Program-made: the position numbers and the translations under genes | The notes under the pieces: model-generated | What the model was told of the DNA's origin: nothing | Databases searched by the model: none | Seen by the model: the letters and a program-made list of their open reading frames with translations, nothing else | Assembly: GCF_000787375.1 (NCBI RefSeq) | Contig: NZ_JRJU01000002.1 | Location: forward strand, 62,001 to 126,000 | Direction: 5' to 3' | From: Halalkalibacter okhensis | GTDB taxonomy: Bacteria; Bacillota; Bacilli; Bacillales; Bacillaceae_D | DNA: 64,000 bases | Shown: positions 18,023 to 26,776 of the stretch, piece by piece | Layout of the letters: the number at the start of each line of letters is the position of its first letter | How positions within the stretch are numbered: the stretch's first letter is position 1

Positions 18023-18302
18023 GGTCCCTTCCCCCTATTGTTGTTAGTAAATACCTATCTTGGAATTTTAGCGAATACTTCTTTCCTTACACTTCTTCAA
18101 CAAATATACCTATTACCCTGTAGATTATTTATTAGTTGTAATTATTATATAACAATATAGAAAGTATGTAGCTTTTCTGGAAGTGAAATTAATTGAGCCT
18201 ATAGAAATACAGGACTCCCCTACCATTTCACCAAATTATGATTTAACCTTCTCCCTTAACCATTTCCTTCATCAATTATTTCACCTTAATAAGCAAACAC
18301 AA

Positions 18303-18326
18303 AGTAAAAGTGACTGTCACCACCCG
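18303..18326. repeat. Half copy of the 75-bp palindromic repeat family
   Basis: AGTAAAAGTGACTGTCACCA followed by CCCG matches one arm of the repeats at 19768, 21049 and 23217. It supplies the stop codon of the helicase remnant, so the gene appears cut at this repeat. Confidence 0.7.
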
Positions 18327-19105
18327 AAATTGTAAATGCATTTTAGGAATTCGAGTTGTACTTTCGTTAAATCTTGACTTTCATCAATGATAATGTGTGT
18401 GTACTTCCCATGGTTCATTTGCTGCGCCTCTTGCAAAGCAAGAAGATTCATTCTTTTAAAAGTAATGTACCCATTTTATTCAAGAAGCAAATTAAATGCT
18501 TCCATTAGTTCAAAAATCGCTGCACGTATTTCAGAGTTCTTCGTTAACTTTTGTGGTGTCCCACTCCCACCTGTTGCTCGTCCCACTCGGTCAACGTTTT
18601 GATACGTTTCTACATCCGGTATATTACATGCATTGATCCACGTGACCTCATCACGTAGAAAGTTACTATTTTTCGGAGTGAAAATTTTATTATTTGGATA
18701 CTTTTCTTTTAATTGATGAATAGCCTTTAAAATTACTTGATGTTCAATCGTCGATGAAGCTGTTTTGTATTTCACATTCATTCTTTCTTGATGCTTCTTG
18801 AAGTATTTATACATCAAGCTATCAATTGTCACAATCTCAATTTCACTATTCGGTTGAAACCATTGCTCTATATCTTTCTCGTCTTCTTCAATTTTTTGAT
18901 ATTGAAATTTAATATAATTAAGTAACGTCTTATTATAGGTCACAAGTAATATATTATCGTCATTTTCATGGCAATAGTGGTGATGCAAAAATGAAATCCG
19001 ACGTATCGAAACCGTTGTTTTTCCTGACCCCGCAACCCCTTTTATCATCATATGTCCACTCGGCTCCAATTCCACAATCCGCCGCTGCTCCATATTAAGC
19101 TTCAT
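18317..19105 (-). pseudogene. Broken UvrD/PcrA-like superfamily 1 helicase, N-terminal part only
   Basis: The N-terminus carries a Q-motif-like MEQRRIV and Walker A GVAGSGKT, both typical of UvrD-like helicases. An in-frame TAA occurs at 18476-18478, but the same frame continues with good similarity for 52 more codons, including the Walker B-like HIIIDESQD, until it meets a half copy of a palindromic repeat at 18317-18326. The rest of the helicase is missing. The start at 19105 has a proper GGAGGT. Two independent lesions make a pseudogene the best reading. Confidence 0.85.
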
Positions 19106-19672
19106 AAGTCTACCTCCACTACCTGTCTATTATTACAACTATTACAACAGGTAAAATTACTTATTATTGCAAGAAATGAGGGAATTCTTGGATTGTTAGA
19201 AGGTAGGTGGTTATTAAGTATTGATTTTTACAAGAAGAAATACTCAAGATTGCGAAGCCAAAGGACTCTTGCTTCTTTTTATTATAAAGAAGCACAAAAA
19301 CTTTCCCCTCACATCCTAAAAAGCTCTCCAGAAAAACTGAAGAGCCAGAGATGTTACTTTTATTTGTTAGTCATTATATTCCTGTAACTTTGATAACCCC
19401 TAACCATCTTAATTGCTTCTACTAACGATTCATTGTTCCCAATACCGCCACCTTTGGATCGTATACATCGATTTTTTACCGATTAATCTTCCTATTGGAT
19501 CACAGGAGACAATTCATCAATCAGCTCAATTCCTTTAGCCACGCTTCCCCTTACCTATTTCAATCACTTAATAAAAAACTCACAAACGTTGATGTATCAA
19601 CACTTGTGAGTATCTAATCTAACATTCATGCAATGATACCGGTGAACCGTTCACTTCGTCATACACAATAAA
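19106..19672. other. Non-coding or decayed stretch
   Basis: No intact gene. On the minus strand a short protein-like segment without a start (KGGGIGNNESLVEAIKMV, near 19386-19460) suggests decayed coding sequence that I cannot assign. A terminator hairpin lies at 19571-19610. Confidence 0.45.
19571..19610 (-). terminator. Rho-independent terminator
   Basis: On the minus strand CTCACAAGTGTTGAT pairs with ATCAACGTTTGTGAG and is followed by TTTTTTAT. It would end transcripts reading out of the nucleoside hydrolase/adenine deaminase remnant operon. Confidence 0.8.
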
Positions 19673-19767
19673 TTAAAAATATTTTCGTATTGCTGACAAT
19701 ACTCTCTCTAAATCATGATCATGTAACTTTCCGATTTTAAATAGTAACTCTTTAAAATGCACGGTGT
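19673..19767 (-). pseudogene. C-terminal gene fragment downstream of the repeat, weakly PemK/MazF-like
   Basis: About 31 codons ending at a TAA at 19673 read HFKELLFKIGKLHDHDLERV followed by LSAIRKYF. The amphipathic pattern resembles the last helix of PemK/MazF-type toxins, but the piece is too short to be sure. It begins right at the edge of a palindromic repeat, so its 5' part is missing. It has no start codon or ribosome site of its own. Confidence 0.3.
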
Positions 19768-20060
19768 TTAGTAAAAGTGCCTGGCACCGCCCGTATTTCG
19801 TCGAGTCGACATACTTCGGGTAGTGACAGGCACAAATCATAAGGAATGACATAGTTACCTTCGCAATCAAATACGTCATTTGCCTTTAAACAATGGTCTT
19901 GATGGATCGCGATTATTCGGCCATTTTTTATGTAAACACACCCTTTCACAATTTCTTCTGTGTGAATAAAGACCACTTTTGCATTCACTAACACTAAATC
20001 GGCTGAGCCCTGCCCTTTTGAAGCTAGTAATTCTTCTTTCATTTCAGTAATAGTTCTCAT
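19752..20060 (-). pseudogene. Truncated adenine deaminase/amidohydrolase, N-terminus only
   Basis: The first 72 residues match the N-terminal beta-sandwich of adenine deaminase-type amidohydrolases (LVLVNAKVVFIHTEEIVKG, IKNGRIIAI, CEGNYVIP). Exactly after YVIP, where the metal-binding HxH strand should follow, the frame runs into a palindromic repeat (19768-19841) and ends 30 codons later. The metal-dependent barrel is entirely missing, so it cannot be active. Its ATG overlaps the nucleoside hydrolase stop by ATGA (20057-20060), so the intact ancestor was a purine-salvage operon. Confidence 0.8.
19768..19841. repeat. 75-bp palindromic repeat, copy at the deaminase break point
   Basis: TTAGTAAAAGTGCCTGGCAC at one end and GTGACAGGCACAAATCATA at the other, with a GTCGAC core and CTTCGGGTAG/CGCCCGTATTTCG arms. 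The same sequence recurs at 21049 and 23217 in the same orientation. Confidence 0.85.
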
Positions 20061-21016
20061 ATGAACCTCCTTTTTTTATGAAAAACAGATAATAATGTCG
20101 TTACGGCACGCTCTCTTTCAACATCCAAACAAATGCTTATCTCCGTGCCTGTGACAAGATCTAATTCAACAGATCCTGGACTTACGGGATCGTCACAATT
20201 AATCCTCACCTTTTTACATTCTCTTGTAACGAGGCTTGGATCTCTAGCAACTAAAATAGTTAATGGGTCATGTAGTGGACACTCATCCTTAAACTGTTCT
20301 GCTTCTTCATAGAAAGCAAAATAGTGCTCTAATGTGTGCTGGATATAGTCAATTACATGTTTGGTATCATGATGACAAGTATTTAAAGTGTTATTTACCT
20401 GCTCCCTCGTCAATCGAGCTTTCATCGTTACATCAAGGCCCACCATCGTAATCGGCATTCCTGATTGAATCACAATCTGTACCGCCTCTGGGTCGCCATA
20501 AAAATTAGCCTCTGATCTAGGCGCGATATTACCCGGAGCAAACAGAGCACCTCCCATGACAATGACTTCTTTAAATTTAGTAGGCAATAATGGGTCAATG
20601 GCGATCGCTTCTGCAATATTTGTTAATCGACCAAGTGTAATTAATGAAAGTTCCCCCTCAAATTCGTTAGCTTTTCTCACAATGAATTCGGCTGCCATTT
20701 CCTCAATTGGTTTCTGATGTGTCTTCGGCAGTTCGACATTGCCAATTCCATTAAGACCATGAACCTGGTGGACAGGGCCATCCCAAAGACGTAATAAAGG
20801 TTTCGCTGCACCACTTACAACCGGAACGTCATAACCTGGGTTCACGTATTGAATAATCCGGAGCGTATTCTCTGTTGCTTGTTCGACAGTCGTGTTCCCG
20901 AATACGGTTGTGATCCCTTCTACCTTTAGATCCTTAGCCATTAACGCATGAACGATCGCCAATGAATCATCAATCCCAGTATCTGCATCAATAAGAACGG
21001 GTTTTGCTATACTCAC
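20057..21016 (-). CDS. Nucleoside hydrolase, IunH/RihA family
   Basis: A soluble enzyme of about 319 residues that hydrolyses N-ribosidic bonds of nucleosides. The Ca2+-binding N-terminal motif reads DADTGIDDSLA, followed by HGLNGIGN and, near the C-terminus, HDPLT, all as expected. I choose the GTG at 21016 (GAGGCGG a few bases upstream, protein begins SIAKPVLID) over the ATG at 21049, which lies in the edge of a repeat. It was once coupled to adenine deaminase. No obvious promoter is seen in the repeat-filled upstream gap. Confidence 0.9.
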   Translation of the reverse strand: MSIAKPVLIDADTGIDDSLAIVHALMAKDLKVEGITTVFGNTTVEQATENTLRIIQYVNPGYDVPVVSGAAKPLLRLWDGPVHQVHGLNGIGNVELPKTHQKPIEEMAAEFIVRKANEFEGELSLITLGRLTNIAEAIAIDPLLPTKFKEVIVMGGALFAPGNIAPRSEANFYGDPEAVQIVIQSGMPITMVGLDVTMKARLTREQVNNTLNTCHHDTKHVIDYIQHTLEHYFAFYEEAEQFKDECPLHDPLTILVARDPSLVTRECKKVRINCDDPVSPGSVELDLVTGTEISICLDVERERAVTTLLSVFHKKRRFI

Positions 21017-21048
21017 ATGAACCGCCTCTTTTTCTAATAAATTGAGCA

Positions 21049-21120
21049 TTAGTAAAAGTGCCTGTCACCACCCTTATTTTGTCGATCATGTCGACATACT
21101 TCGGGTAGTGACAGGCACTT
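21049..21120. repeat. 75-bp palindromic repeat, copy upstream of nucleoside hydrolase
   Basis: Begins TTAGTAAAAGTGCCTGTCAC and ends GTAGTGACAGGCACTT, with a central GTCGAC. Same orientation as the copies at 19768 and 23217. Confidence 0.85.
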
Positions 21121-21167
21121 AAACAATAGAAATCAAGGAAAGGCGGAGTTCAATGCTTTAACCCTTG

Positions 21168-21599
21168 TTAAAATACTCCATAAACATCTGGACAATCTGA
21201 TTCAATAGGGATGTAAAAGCAGTGCTGCTTATAACGCCCTGAGTTCCATTGCCCCCACCATTGTTCTGGACATGGCCCATCTGGTCGAAAAAACCACAAA
21301 GCAAATTCAGCGGGACGATGTCTTTCTCCGTTAATAATTCGCTGGGCTAATCGTATCTCTTTTTCTCTCGCTCTTTGATAAAAATAAGGAAAATGAACTG
21401 CTTCAAATCCTCCGGGTGATTGCCAAACCATTCGTTCAATCGTATTAATATCAACAAAATCCAAACATCTTACTCGCACACGGTTGACACAAACATTTGC
21501 TACAAGTAACATACCTAATTCGCCTTCACCTTCAGCCTCTGCCCTAATTAACCTAGCAAGCAATTTCCTACCATTCGCATTTGTCTGAATAACCGCCAA
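21168..21599 (-). CDS. cwlJ: Spore cortex-lytic cell wall hydrolase CwlJ
   Basis: A 143-residue protein of the SleB/CwlJ hydrolase domain, full length for CwlJ (142 residues in Bacillus subtilis). The catalytic glutamate is E21 in LIRAEAEGEGE; the WFFRPDGPCPEQWWGQWNSG block near 107-126 is characteristic. No signal peptide, as usual for CwlJ, which is laid down in the spore coat and degrades cortex during germination. The start at 21599 has AAGGGGGAG upstream. It stands alone, next to a germinant receptor gene on the other strand. Confidence 0.93.
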   Translation of the reverse strand: MAVIQTNANGRKLLARLIRAEAEGEGELGMLLVANVCVNRVRVRCLDFVDINTIERMVWQSPGGFEAVHFPYFYQRAREKEIRLAQRIINGERHRPAEFALWFFRPDGPCPEQWWGQWNSGRYKQHCFYIPIESDCPDVYGVF

Positions 21600-21832
21600 A
21601 TGAACTCCCCCTTATGAAAGATTGGCAATCGCTAATCAACAAATAATATGTCGAATTGTTCAGTTTAATACATAAAAAAAAACTAATCATAAAGTATTTC
21701 TAAAATTAAACGTCTCCTCACTCAGGAAGCATGTTGCACCCATCACCTTTCAATAATTTTCCTTCGCACTGCATATTTTGAAATATTGTGGGGAAATTAG
21801 GAAAATGACAGTCTATTGAAGAGGAACAAGCC

Positions 21833-23215
21833 ATGTATTTACAAATGACTTTATTAGATGAAGTAAAAAAGAAATTACATCCTTGTGATGATCTAACTAC
21901 TAGAACGTTTCCCGAACTGAATATTATCATTTTATATTTTGATCACTTAGTTGGAACACAAGAACTTGAACAAGATGTATTACAGCCCTTATCGAAAATA
22001 AGTGAAAGTGAAGTAATGGATGTATTAAATCGATTTCAATATCAAGAAGCAAAAGATACAAAGACCATTATAAAAGGAATATTAGCTGGGAATGCTGCTA
22101 TTTTTTATAAAAGAAAAAACATCTATCTGATCAACCTTTACACACCAAAAACAAGGGATATAAGTGCAGCACAAATTGAAACGTCTATTGTTGGACCGCG
22201 TGAAGCATTCGTTGAATCAATTGAGATGAACTTATCCTGTATCAGAAGAAGAATTCAATCGGAAAAATTAAAAGTCCTAAACCTTCAAGTTGGATATGTA
22301 ACGAATACAAAAATGAATGTAATTTATATTGAGGGAATAACTCCTGATCATCACATTTCAGATGTAAGAGAGAAAATAAACTCCATTGAAGTGGATGGAC
22401 TGCATGATTTAAACATGCTCATGGAATATATTGATGAAAATCCCTTCTCTTTGTTTCCACAATACTTAACGACTGAACGACCCGATGTCGTCGCTTCCAA
22501 ATTATTAGAAGGAAAAGTAGTTGGATTATTTGATGGTAGCCCTTATGCTTTTTGTGCACCGACAACCTTTTGGGAGCATTTTCAATCTCCAGATGATTAT
22601 AACCAACGATGGATATTAGGAACCGCATCTAGATTTTTACGTTACATTGCCTTATTCATCACTTTGACTTTTACTGCACTATATGTATCCATTACTATGT
22701 TTCATTATGAAATGATTCCTAATGATCTTTTACTAAGCTTAATCGAATCTAGAGCAAAAGTCCCGTTCCAACCTATTTACGAAGCGTTACTCATGGAATT
22801 TACGATAGAGCTATTACGAGAAGCTGGTGCGAGATTACCTACAAAGATCGGACAAACGATCGGTATTGTTGGAGGGATTGTTATTGGTACAGCGGCGGTA
22901 CAAGCAGGGTTTACAAGTAATATCCTCATCGTTATTGTCGCGATTTCTGCCATGGCATCCTATGTCGTTCCTCATATTATTATGAGTGCGTCAATAAGAT
23001 TAGCCAGGTTTGGATTAATCTTTCTTGCTGGTATATTGGGGAATTTCGGATTAATCGCTGGTGTTACTTTAATCGTAATCCAAATTTCAAAATTAACAAG
23101 TTTGCATTCCTCTTACGTTATACCTACTGCTCCATTCTCAGATTGGAAAGATACATTCATAAGAGCACCATTAAAAATGATCAAAAATAAGCCAAGTCAA
23201 ACGAAAGAGAAATAA
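21833..23215 (+). CDS. Spore germination receptor A subunit (GerA family)
   Basis: A 460-residue membrane protein. The N-terminal 250 residues are hydrophilic, followed by about five membrane segments and a basic C-terminal tail starting near PTAPFSDWKD, the GerA/GerBA/GerKA layout. The VGPREAFVESIEMNLSCIRR and EGITPDHHISDVREKINSIE regions are family hallmarks. The ATG at 21833 follows GAAGAGGAAC. It is an orphan: no B or C subunit gene lies beside it, and a repeat begins 2 bases after its stop. It may act with subunits encoded elsewhere or be a remnant of a larger operon. Confidence 0.92.
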   Translation: MYLQMTLLDEVKKKLHPCDDLTTRTFPELNIIILYFDHLVGTQELEQDVLQPLSKISESEVMDVLNRFQYQEAKDTKTIIKGILAGNAAIFYKRKNIYLINLYTPKTRDISAAQIETSIVGPREAFVESIEMNLSCIRRRIQSEKLKVLNLQVGYVTNTKMNVIYIEGITPDHHISDVREKINSIEVDGLHDLNMLMEYIDENPFSLFPQYLTTERPDVVASKLLEGKVVGLFDGSPYAFCAPTTFWEHFQSPDDYNQRWILGTASRFLRYIALFITLTFTALYVSITMFHYEMIPNDLLLSLIESRAKVPFQPIYEALLMEFTIELLREAGARLPTKIGQTIGIVGGIVIGTAAVQAGFTSNILIVIVAISAMASYVVPHIIMSASIRLARFGLIFLAGILGNFGLIAGVTLIVIQISKLTSLHSSYVIPTAPFSDWKDTFIRAPLKMIKNKPSQTKEK

Positions 23216-23216
23216 A

Positions 23217-23294
23217 TTAGTAAAAGTGCCTGGCACCACCCGTATTTCGTCGATTATGTCGACATACTTCGGGTAGTGACAGGCACAAATCATA
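23217..23294. repeat. 75-bp palindromic repeat, copy directly after gerA
   Basis: TTAGTAAAAGTGCCTGGCAC to GTGACAGGCACAAATCATA with a GTCGAC core. It begins 2 bases past the GerA stop codon and may serve as its terminator or mark lost downstream genes. Confidence 0.85.
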
Positions 23295-23321
23295 CACTTT
23301 GCAACTTCATGCTTATTCAGC

Positions 23322-24269
23322 TCATTTTTTTCCGTAATTAGCTACAAGTTCTTGGTGAATATTTCTTGTCATACTTTCCAAAGTTGTATCGAACTCACTG
23401 TCTTTGTTATAAGCCATTTTTATCATAACTTTTTCTGCCTGATCACCCAACTCAAAATATTTAATCGGCATAATATTCAAATCAAATAACCTCATTAAGT
23501 GTAAAACACTCGTTTTGGGCACTATTGTATAAGCCTGATCAAGGGAAATGGTATTGATCATAACATTAATATCATCAACCACTTGAAATCGCTCTATGTT
23601 AAACTGTTCAATTAGCATACTAGATAAATTACGATGATATACAAGAACTGGATTATCGAATAAAAGGAATGGTTTTTCACTTAAAAAATCTAGTTCAGCT
23701 AGGTCCTCTGATATTGAACCATACTTGGAGTGAAATAAAAGAACCATCTCATCAACAAGTTGATAAGAACTATCATACTGACTTCCTCCTTCATAGTGAT
23801 AGAAAAATCCCATATCAATCACTCCGTACCTTAATAATTCTTCAATTGTAGCACTCGGCCTAGTAATGATTTGATAGTCTACACAAGAAGCTTTTTGAAC
23901 TTCATTTAGGATTTCCATAGAAAAACTAGGTGCAAGCCACGAGTCAATTCCAATTCGCAATCTACTAGTATTTGTAACTGCATAGAAGGATTTCTGTGAG
24001 TCTTCTTTATTTTTTATATTCTTTAACACCATCGAAACATCATCTAAATCGTTTAATAGCTTGGATATATATATAACAAAGTAGTAACCTTCTGTCGTTA
24101 ATTGAATCCCCTTCCAATCGCGATTAACTAATTTCAAGCCAAGGTCACTTTCAAGATTTTTAATTCTAGAACTTAGGGTAGGTTGAGTAACATGAAGCAA
24201 ACTGGCAGCTTTGGATATACTTTTTTCTCTTGCTATTACCAGAAAAGAATTTAAACTTTCCAAGTCCAT
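23322..24269 (-). CDS. LysR-family transcriptional regulator
   Basis: A 315-residue regulator: winged helix-turn-helix at 1-60 (ISKAASLLHVTQPTLSSRIK, then LESDLGLKLVNR) and a type 2 periplasmic-like effector domain after residue 90. I start at ATG 24269, which has AAGGAG nine bases upstream, rather than the ATG at 24317. It is divergent from an amidase gene across about 265 bases that contain a T-N11-A dyad, so it probably controls that gene. Confidence 0.9.
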   Translation of the reverse strand: MDLESLNSFLVIAREKSISKAASLLHVTQPTLSSRIKNLESDLGLKLVNRDWKGIQLTTEGYYFVIYISKLLNDLDDVSMVLKNIKNKEDSQKSFYAVTNTSRLRIGIDSWLAPSFSMEILNEVQKASCVDYQIITRPSATIEELLRYGVIDMGFFYHYEGGSQYDSSYQLVDEMVLLFHSKYGSISEDLAELDFLSEKPFLLFDNPVLVYHRNLSSMLIEQFNIERFQVVDDINVMINTISLDQAYTIVPKTSVLHLMRLFDLNIMPIKYFELGDQAEKVMIKMAYNKDSEFDTTLESMTRNIHQELVANYGKK

Positions 24270-24367
24270 ATTCAATACTCCTTTCTTTCTCCGACTATAC
24301 TGGATGAGACCCAACAATTAAACTACTTTCCTTAATATAAACAAAAAGTTATGAAAAGTAATTTAAC

Positions 24368-24382
24368 ATAGAAATTTTCTAT
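24368..24382. promoter_or_regulatory. LysR-type T-N11-A box
   Basis: ATAGAAATTTTCTAT is a 15-bp perfect dyad containing the T-N11-A pattern, about 100 bases upstream of the LysR start and 150 upstream of the amidase start. Predicted binding site for the adjacent LysR protein. Confidence 0.5.
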
Positions 24383-24533
24383 ACCTTTCTACTAAATGTT
24401 ATGTGCTACTCTGAATATAGCAATAGTTTCCATCAATTCAATTCCATTACACGTTCGTATTTGAAATAAAGGAGGGACAGTTTAGCTTTTTTATTGCATT
24501 CGTTACGTGAAAACTACATTTGAAAGGGTGTCT

Positions 24534-26069
24534 ATGTTGAACAAAAATTTAGTACAAGATGCGACTCAAAGATTTCTTTTTGAAGAAGTGACAGTCAATG
24601 ATCTAAAGGCAGGGTACGAAAAAGAGGAGTATACAACAGTAGAGGTTATTCAATCATTTCTTAATAGAATTGAACACTATGAAGATTTATACAATGCATT
24701 TACCTTTATGAACGAAAACGCTCTTGAAGAAGCAAAGGAGATTGATCGTAAGCGTCAGACTGGAGAGAAACTTGGTCCATTAGCAGGGATTCCAATTGTC
24801 ATTAAAGAAGCTGTTGACATTGCGGGATATCCATCAACTTTTGGTTGGGCTCCTCTAAGTAAGAAGGCAGGTGGAATTGATTTCATTCCCTCTCATGACG
24901 CAACCATTATTACCCGATTAAAAGAATCTGGTGCAATTATATTAGGAAAAACGAATATTCCTCCATTTAGTTGTGCTTACAACTCAAACTCCAGCTGGAA
25001 AGGACCCACATTCAATGCCGTTGACAGAACTTTAACACCAGGAGGTAGCAGCAGCGGTACAGCAACAGCTGTATCGGGTAATTTTTGTGTGCTTGGTATC
25101 GCTGAAGAAACTGCAGGCTCTATTCAAGTTCCAGCTGCAGCACAAGCACTAGTTGGAATTAAACCCTCATTTGGGTTAATTCCGACAACTGGAGTAACAC
25201 CACTTGCAGGAACTACTAGAGATGTCTTAGGACCACACGCTCGAACTGTTCAAGATGCAGCCGCTCTACTTGAAGTAATTGCCGGTTATGATGAGTCGGA
25301 TCCTAAAACATCTGATTCAATTGGAAATATTCCTGAAAAAGGATACTATTCTTCTCTTGATAAAACTTCTTTAAAAGGGAAACGTTTAGGATTATACGGA
25401 CTTGGTTGGCGTAATGAAGAACTATCAAAAGAAACAGAAGCACTTTATAATCAGGCTATTAAGGAATTAAAGAGTCTTGGTGCAGAAGTAGTGCTAGACC
25501 CTTTTAAAGATAAAGGTTTTGCTGAATATATGGGGTCAAAAAATAGCTTTATTGGCATGGAAACATTCTTCTACGATCTAGAGAAATATCTAAAAAATCT
25601 GAACCCTGAGGATAAGACACTTTCTATTAAGAACGTATTTGAAAAAGTTGGTGAAGTTCCGTGGGCAGACAATGGTCCGCTTGCCTTAGTTTCGGATATT
25701 TTAAACGATGAAACGGCATCCAAAGATCCAAGTGAATTACCTGATTTAAGAGAGTTTAATGAAGTCAAGACGACTCTCTTGAAATACATTGAAGATGTGA
25801 TGGAGGAATTTCAACTAGACGGTTTTGTCTATCCTCAAATGCCGAAGCCAATACCAGAGCGTGAAGTAGAATTAGTTGCATCAACAACCGTATCGGAAAT
25901 AAACATTACCGGCTTACCACTAATAACAGTTCCAGCTGGTTATTATAGTACAGGATCTCCTTTTGCCCTTGCTTTCTTCGGGGAAATGTGGAGCGAGGCT
26001 AAACTAATTGGAATGGCCTATGCATACGAACAGGCTACTAAACATAGAGTTAGACCAAATTTATCTTAG
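24534..26069 (+). CDS. Amidase (amidase signature family)
   Basis: A 511-residue soluble hydrolase. Counting from the upstream GTG at 24507, the Ser-cisSer-Lys triad is K100 (IVIKEAVD), S181 (PGGSSSGT) and S205 (EETAGSIQVPA); the 24-residue spacing of the two serines matches the family. I favour ATG 24534 with GAAAGGG before it over GTG 24507. The substrate cannot be read; GatA-like partners are absent, so it is a catabolic amidase rather than the Glu-tRNA amidotransferase. Regulation by the divergent LysR gene is inferred. Confidence 0.9.
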   Translation: MLNKNLVQDATQRFLFEEVTVNDLKAGYEKEEYTTVEVIQSFLNRIEHYEDLYNAFTFMNENALEEAKEIDRKRQTGEKLGPLAGIPIVIKEAVDIAGYPSTFGWAPLSKKAGGIDFIPSHDATIITRLKESGAIILGKTNIPPFSCAYNSNSSWKGPTFNAVDRTLTPGGSSSGTATAVSGNFCVLGIAEETAGSIQVPAAAQALVGIKPSFGLIPTTGVTPLAGTTRDVLGPHARTVQDAAALLEVIAGYDESDPKTSDSIGNIPEKGYYSSLDKTSLKGKRLGLYGLGWRNEELSKETEALYNQAIKELKSLGAEVVLDPFKDKGFAEYMGSKNSFIGMETFFYDLEKYLKNLNPEDKTLSIKNVFEKVGEVPWADNGPLALVSDILNDETASKDPSELPDLREFNEVKTTLLKYIEDVMEEFQLDGFVYPQMPKPIPEREVELVASTTVSEINITGLPLITVPAGYYSTGSPFALAFFGEMWSEAKLIGMAYAYEQATKHRVRPNLS

Positions 26070-26099
26070 AAACATACCTACCTTCCACCTTCCAACATT

Positions 26100-26120
26100 G
26101 CCTATGCACAATGCATAGGC
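26100..26120 (+). terminator. Hairpin after the amidase gene
   Basis: GCCTATGCA and TGCATAGGC form a perfect 9-bp stem with a 3-base loop; only a weak T-rich tail follows. Confidence 0.55.
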
Positions 26121-26214
26121 TTATCTATGTTGATGGGCTTCCTATTTAATTTAACTAACCCACCTTCCCTCCCCCTCACAGTTGTTCTACTAAAAGATCT
26201 ATTCTATAATTTCA

Positions 26215-26691
26215 CTATAAATTAACCAATGTTGTCACAAACCCTTCTGCCATGACAGATAGTATAGCCATTGTTATGGCCAGCGCACACACGCCTAGAT
26301 TCGTCCAGATAAAGATTTGGCTTCTTTTGGCTCCAAGTGTTGTCATGGAAAAGGCACCAATCTGGCTACTAACCAAAATAGAGGACATAAAACAGACTCC
26401 GATTACTCCAAACCGTTCGAAGGTTCTTTTGATTCGAGGATTAATTTCCTTCGGCTTTTGTGCCTTTTTGCGAAGTTTATTGTATATAATAGAAAAGAAT
26501 TTACTCATTTCGGCTCCAAAAAGGATAAATAATAGCACACTCATTGCGTTCCCAAAAATGGCTACGATTAGTACGGCAATAGGCGGAAAGTTGAAAACAA
26601 TGATGGCCATTGGTACCGTTAGAAATACTTCTAGGAAAGGGACCATACTCACAAAAAAAATAAACACATACTGAAGAAACACATTTTCCAT
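26215..26691 (-). CDS. Small multidrug export protein family membrane protein
   Basis: A 158-residue membrane protein with about four hydrophobic segments and a basic cytoplasmic loop near 70-90 (KLRKKAQKPKEINPRIKR). The PFLEVFLTVPMAI start and central VIGVCFMSSILVSSQIGAF fit the Sm_multidrug_ex family, whose transport role is poorly proven. The ATG has AAGGTGG upstream. It is divergent from a TetR gene with a shared operator-like dyad, the classic layout of a TetR-controlled efflux gene. Confidence 0.8.
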   Translation of the reverse strand: MENVFLQYVFIFFVSMVPFLEVFLTVPMAIIVFNFPPIAVLIVAIFGNAMSVLLFILFGAEMSKFFSIIYNKLRKKAQKPKEINPRIKRTFERFGVIGVCFMSSILVSSQIGAFSMTTLGAKRSQIFIWTNLGVCALAITMAILSVMAEGFVTTLVNL

Positions 26692-26714
26692 AGAAGCACC
26701 ACCTTTCTCTTAAA

Positions 26715-26755
26715 TAAGTCAATCGACTTAAAAAGATTATAATACAACTGACTTA
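26715..26755. promoter_or_regulatory. TetR operator and promoter between divergent genes
   Basis: TAAGTCAATCGACTTA (26715-26730) is a dyad with 6-bp arms; a further half-site TGACTTA lies at 26749-26755, and TATAAT at 26738-26743 is a good -10 for the tetR-side promoter. Overlap of dyad and promoter predicts autorepression and repression of the export gene. Confidence 0.65.
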
Positions 26756-26776
26756 AAAAATCAAGGGAGTTTACAT

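Noticed and set aside
19052-19387. 111-codon plus-strand frame over the helicase start
   Set aside because: Overlaps the 5' end of the helicase remnant on the opposite strand; composition is not protein-like.
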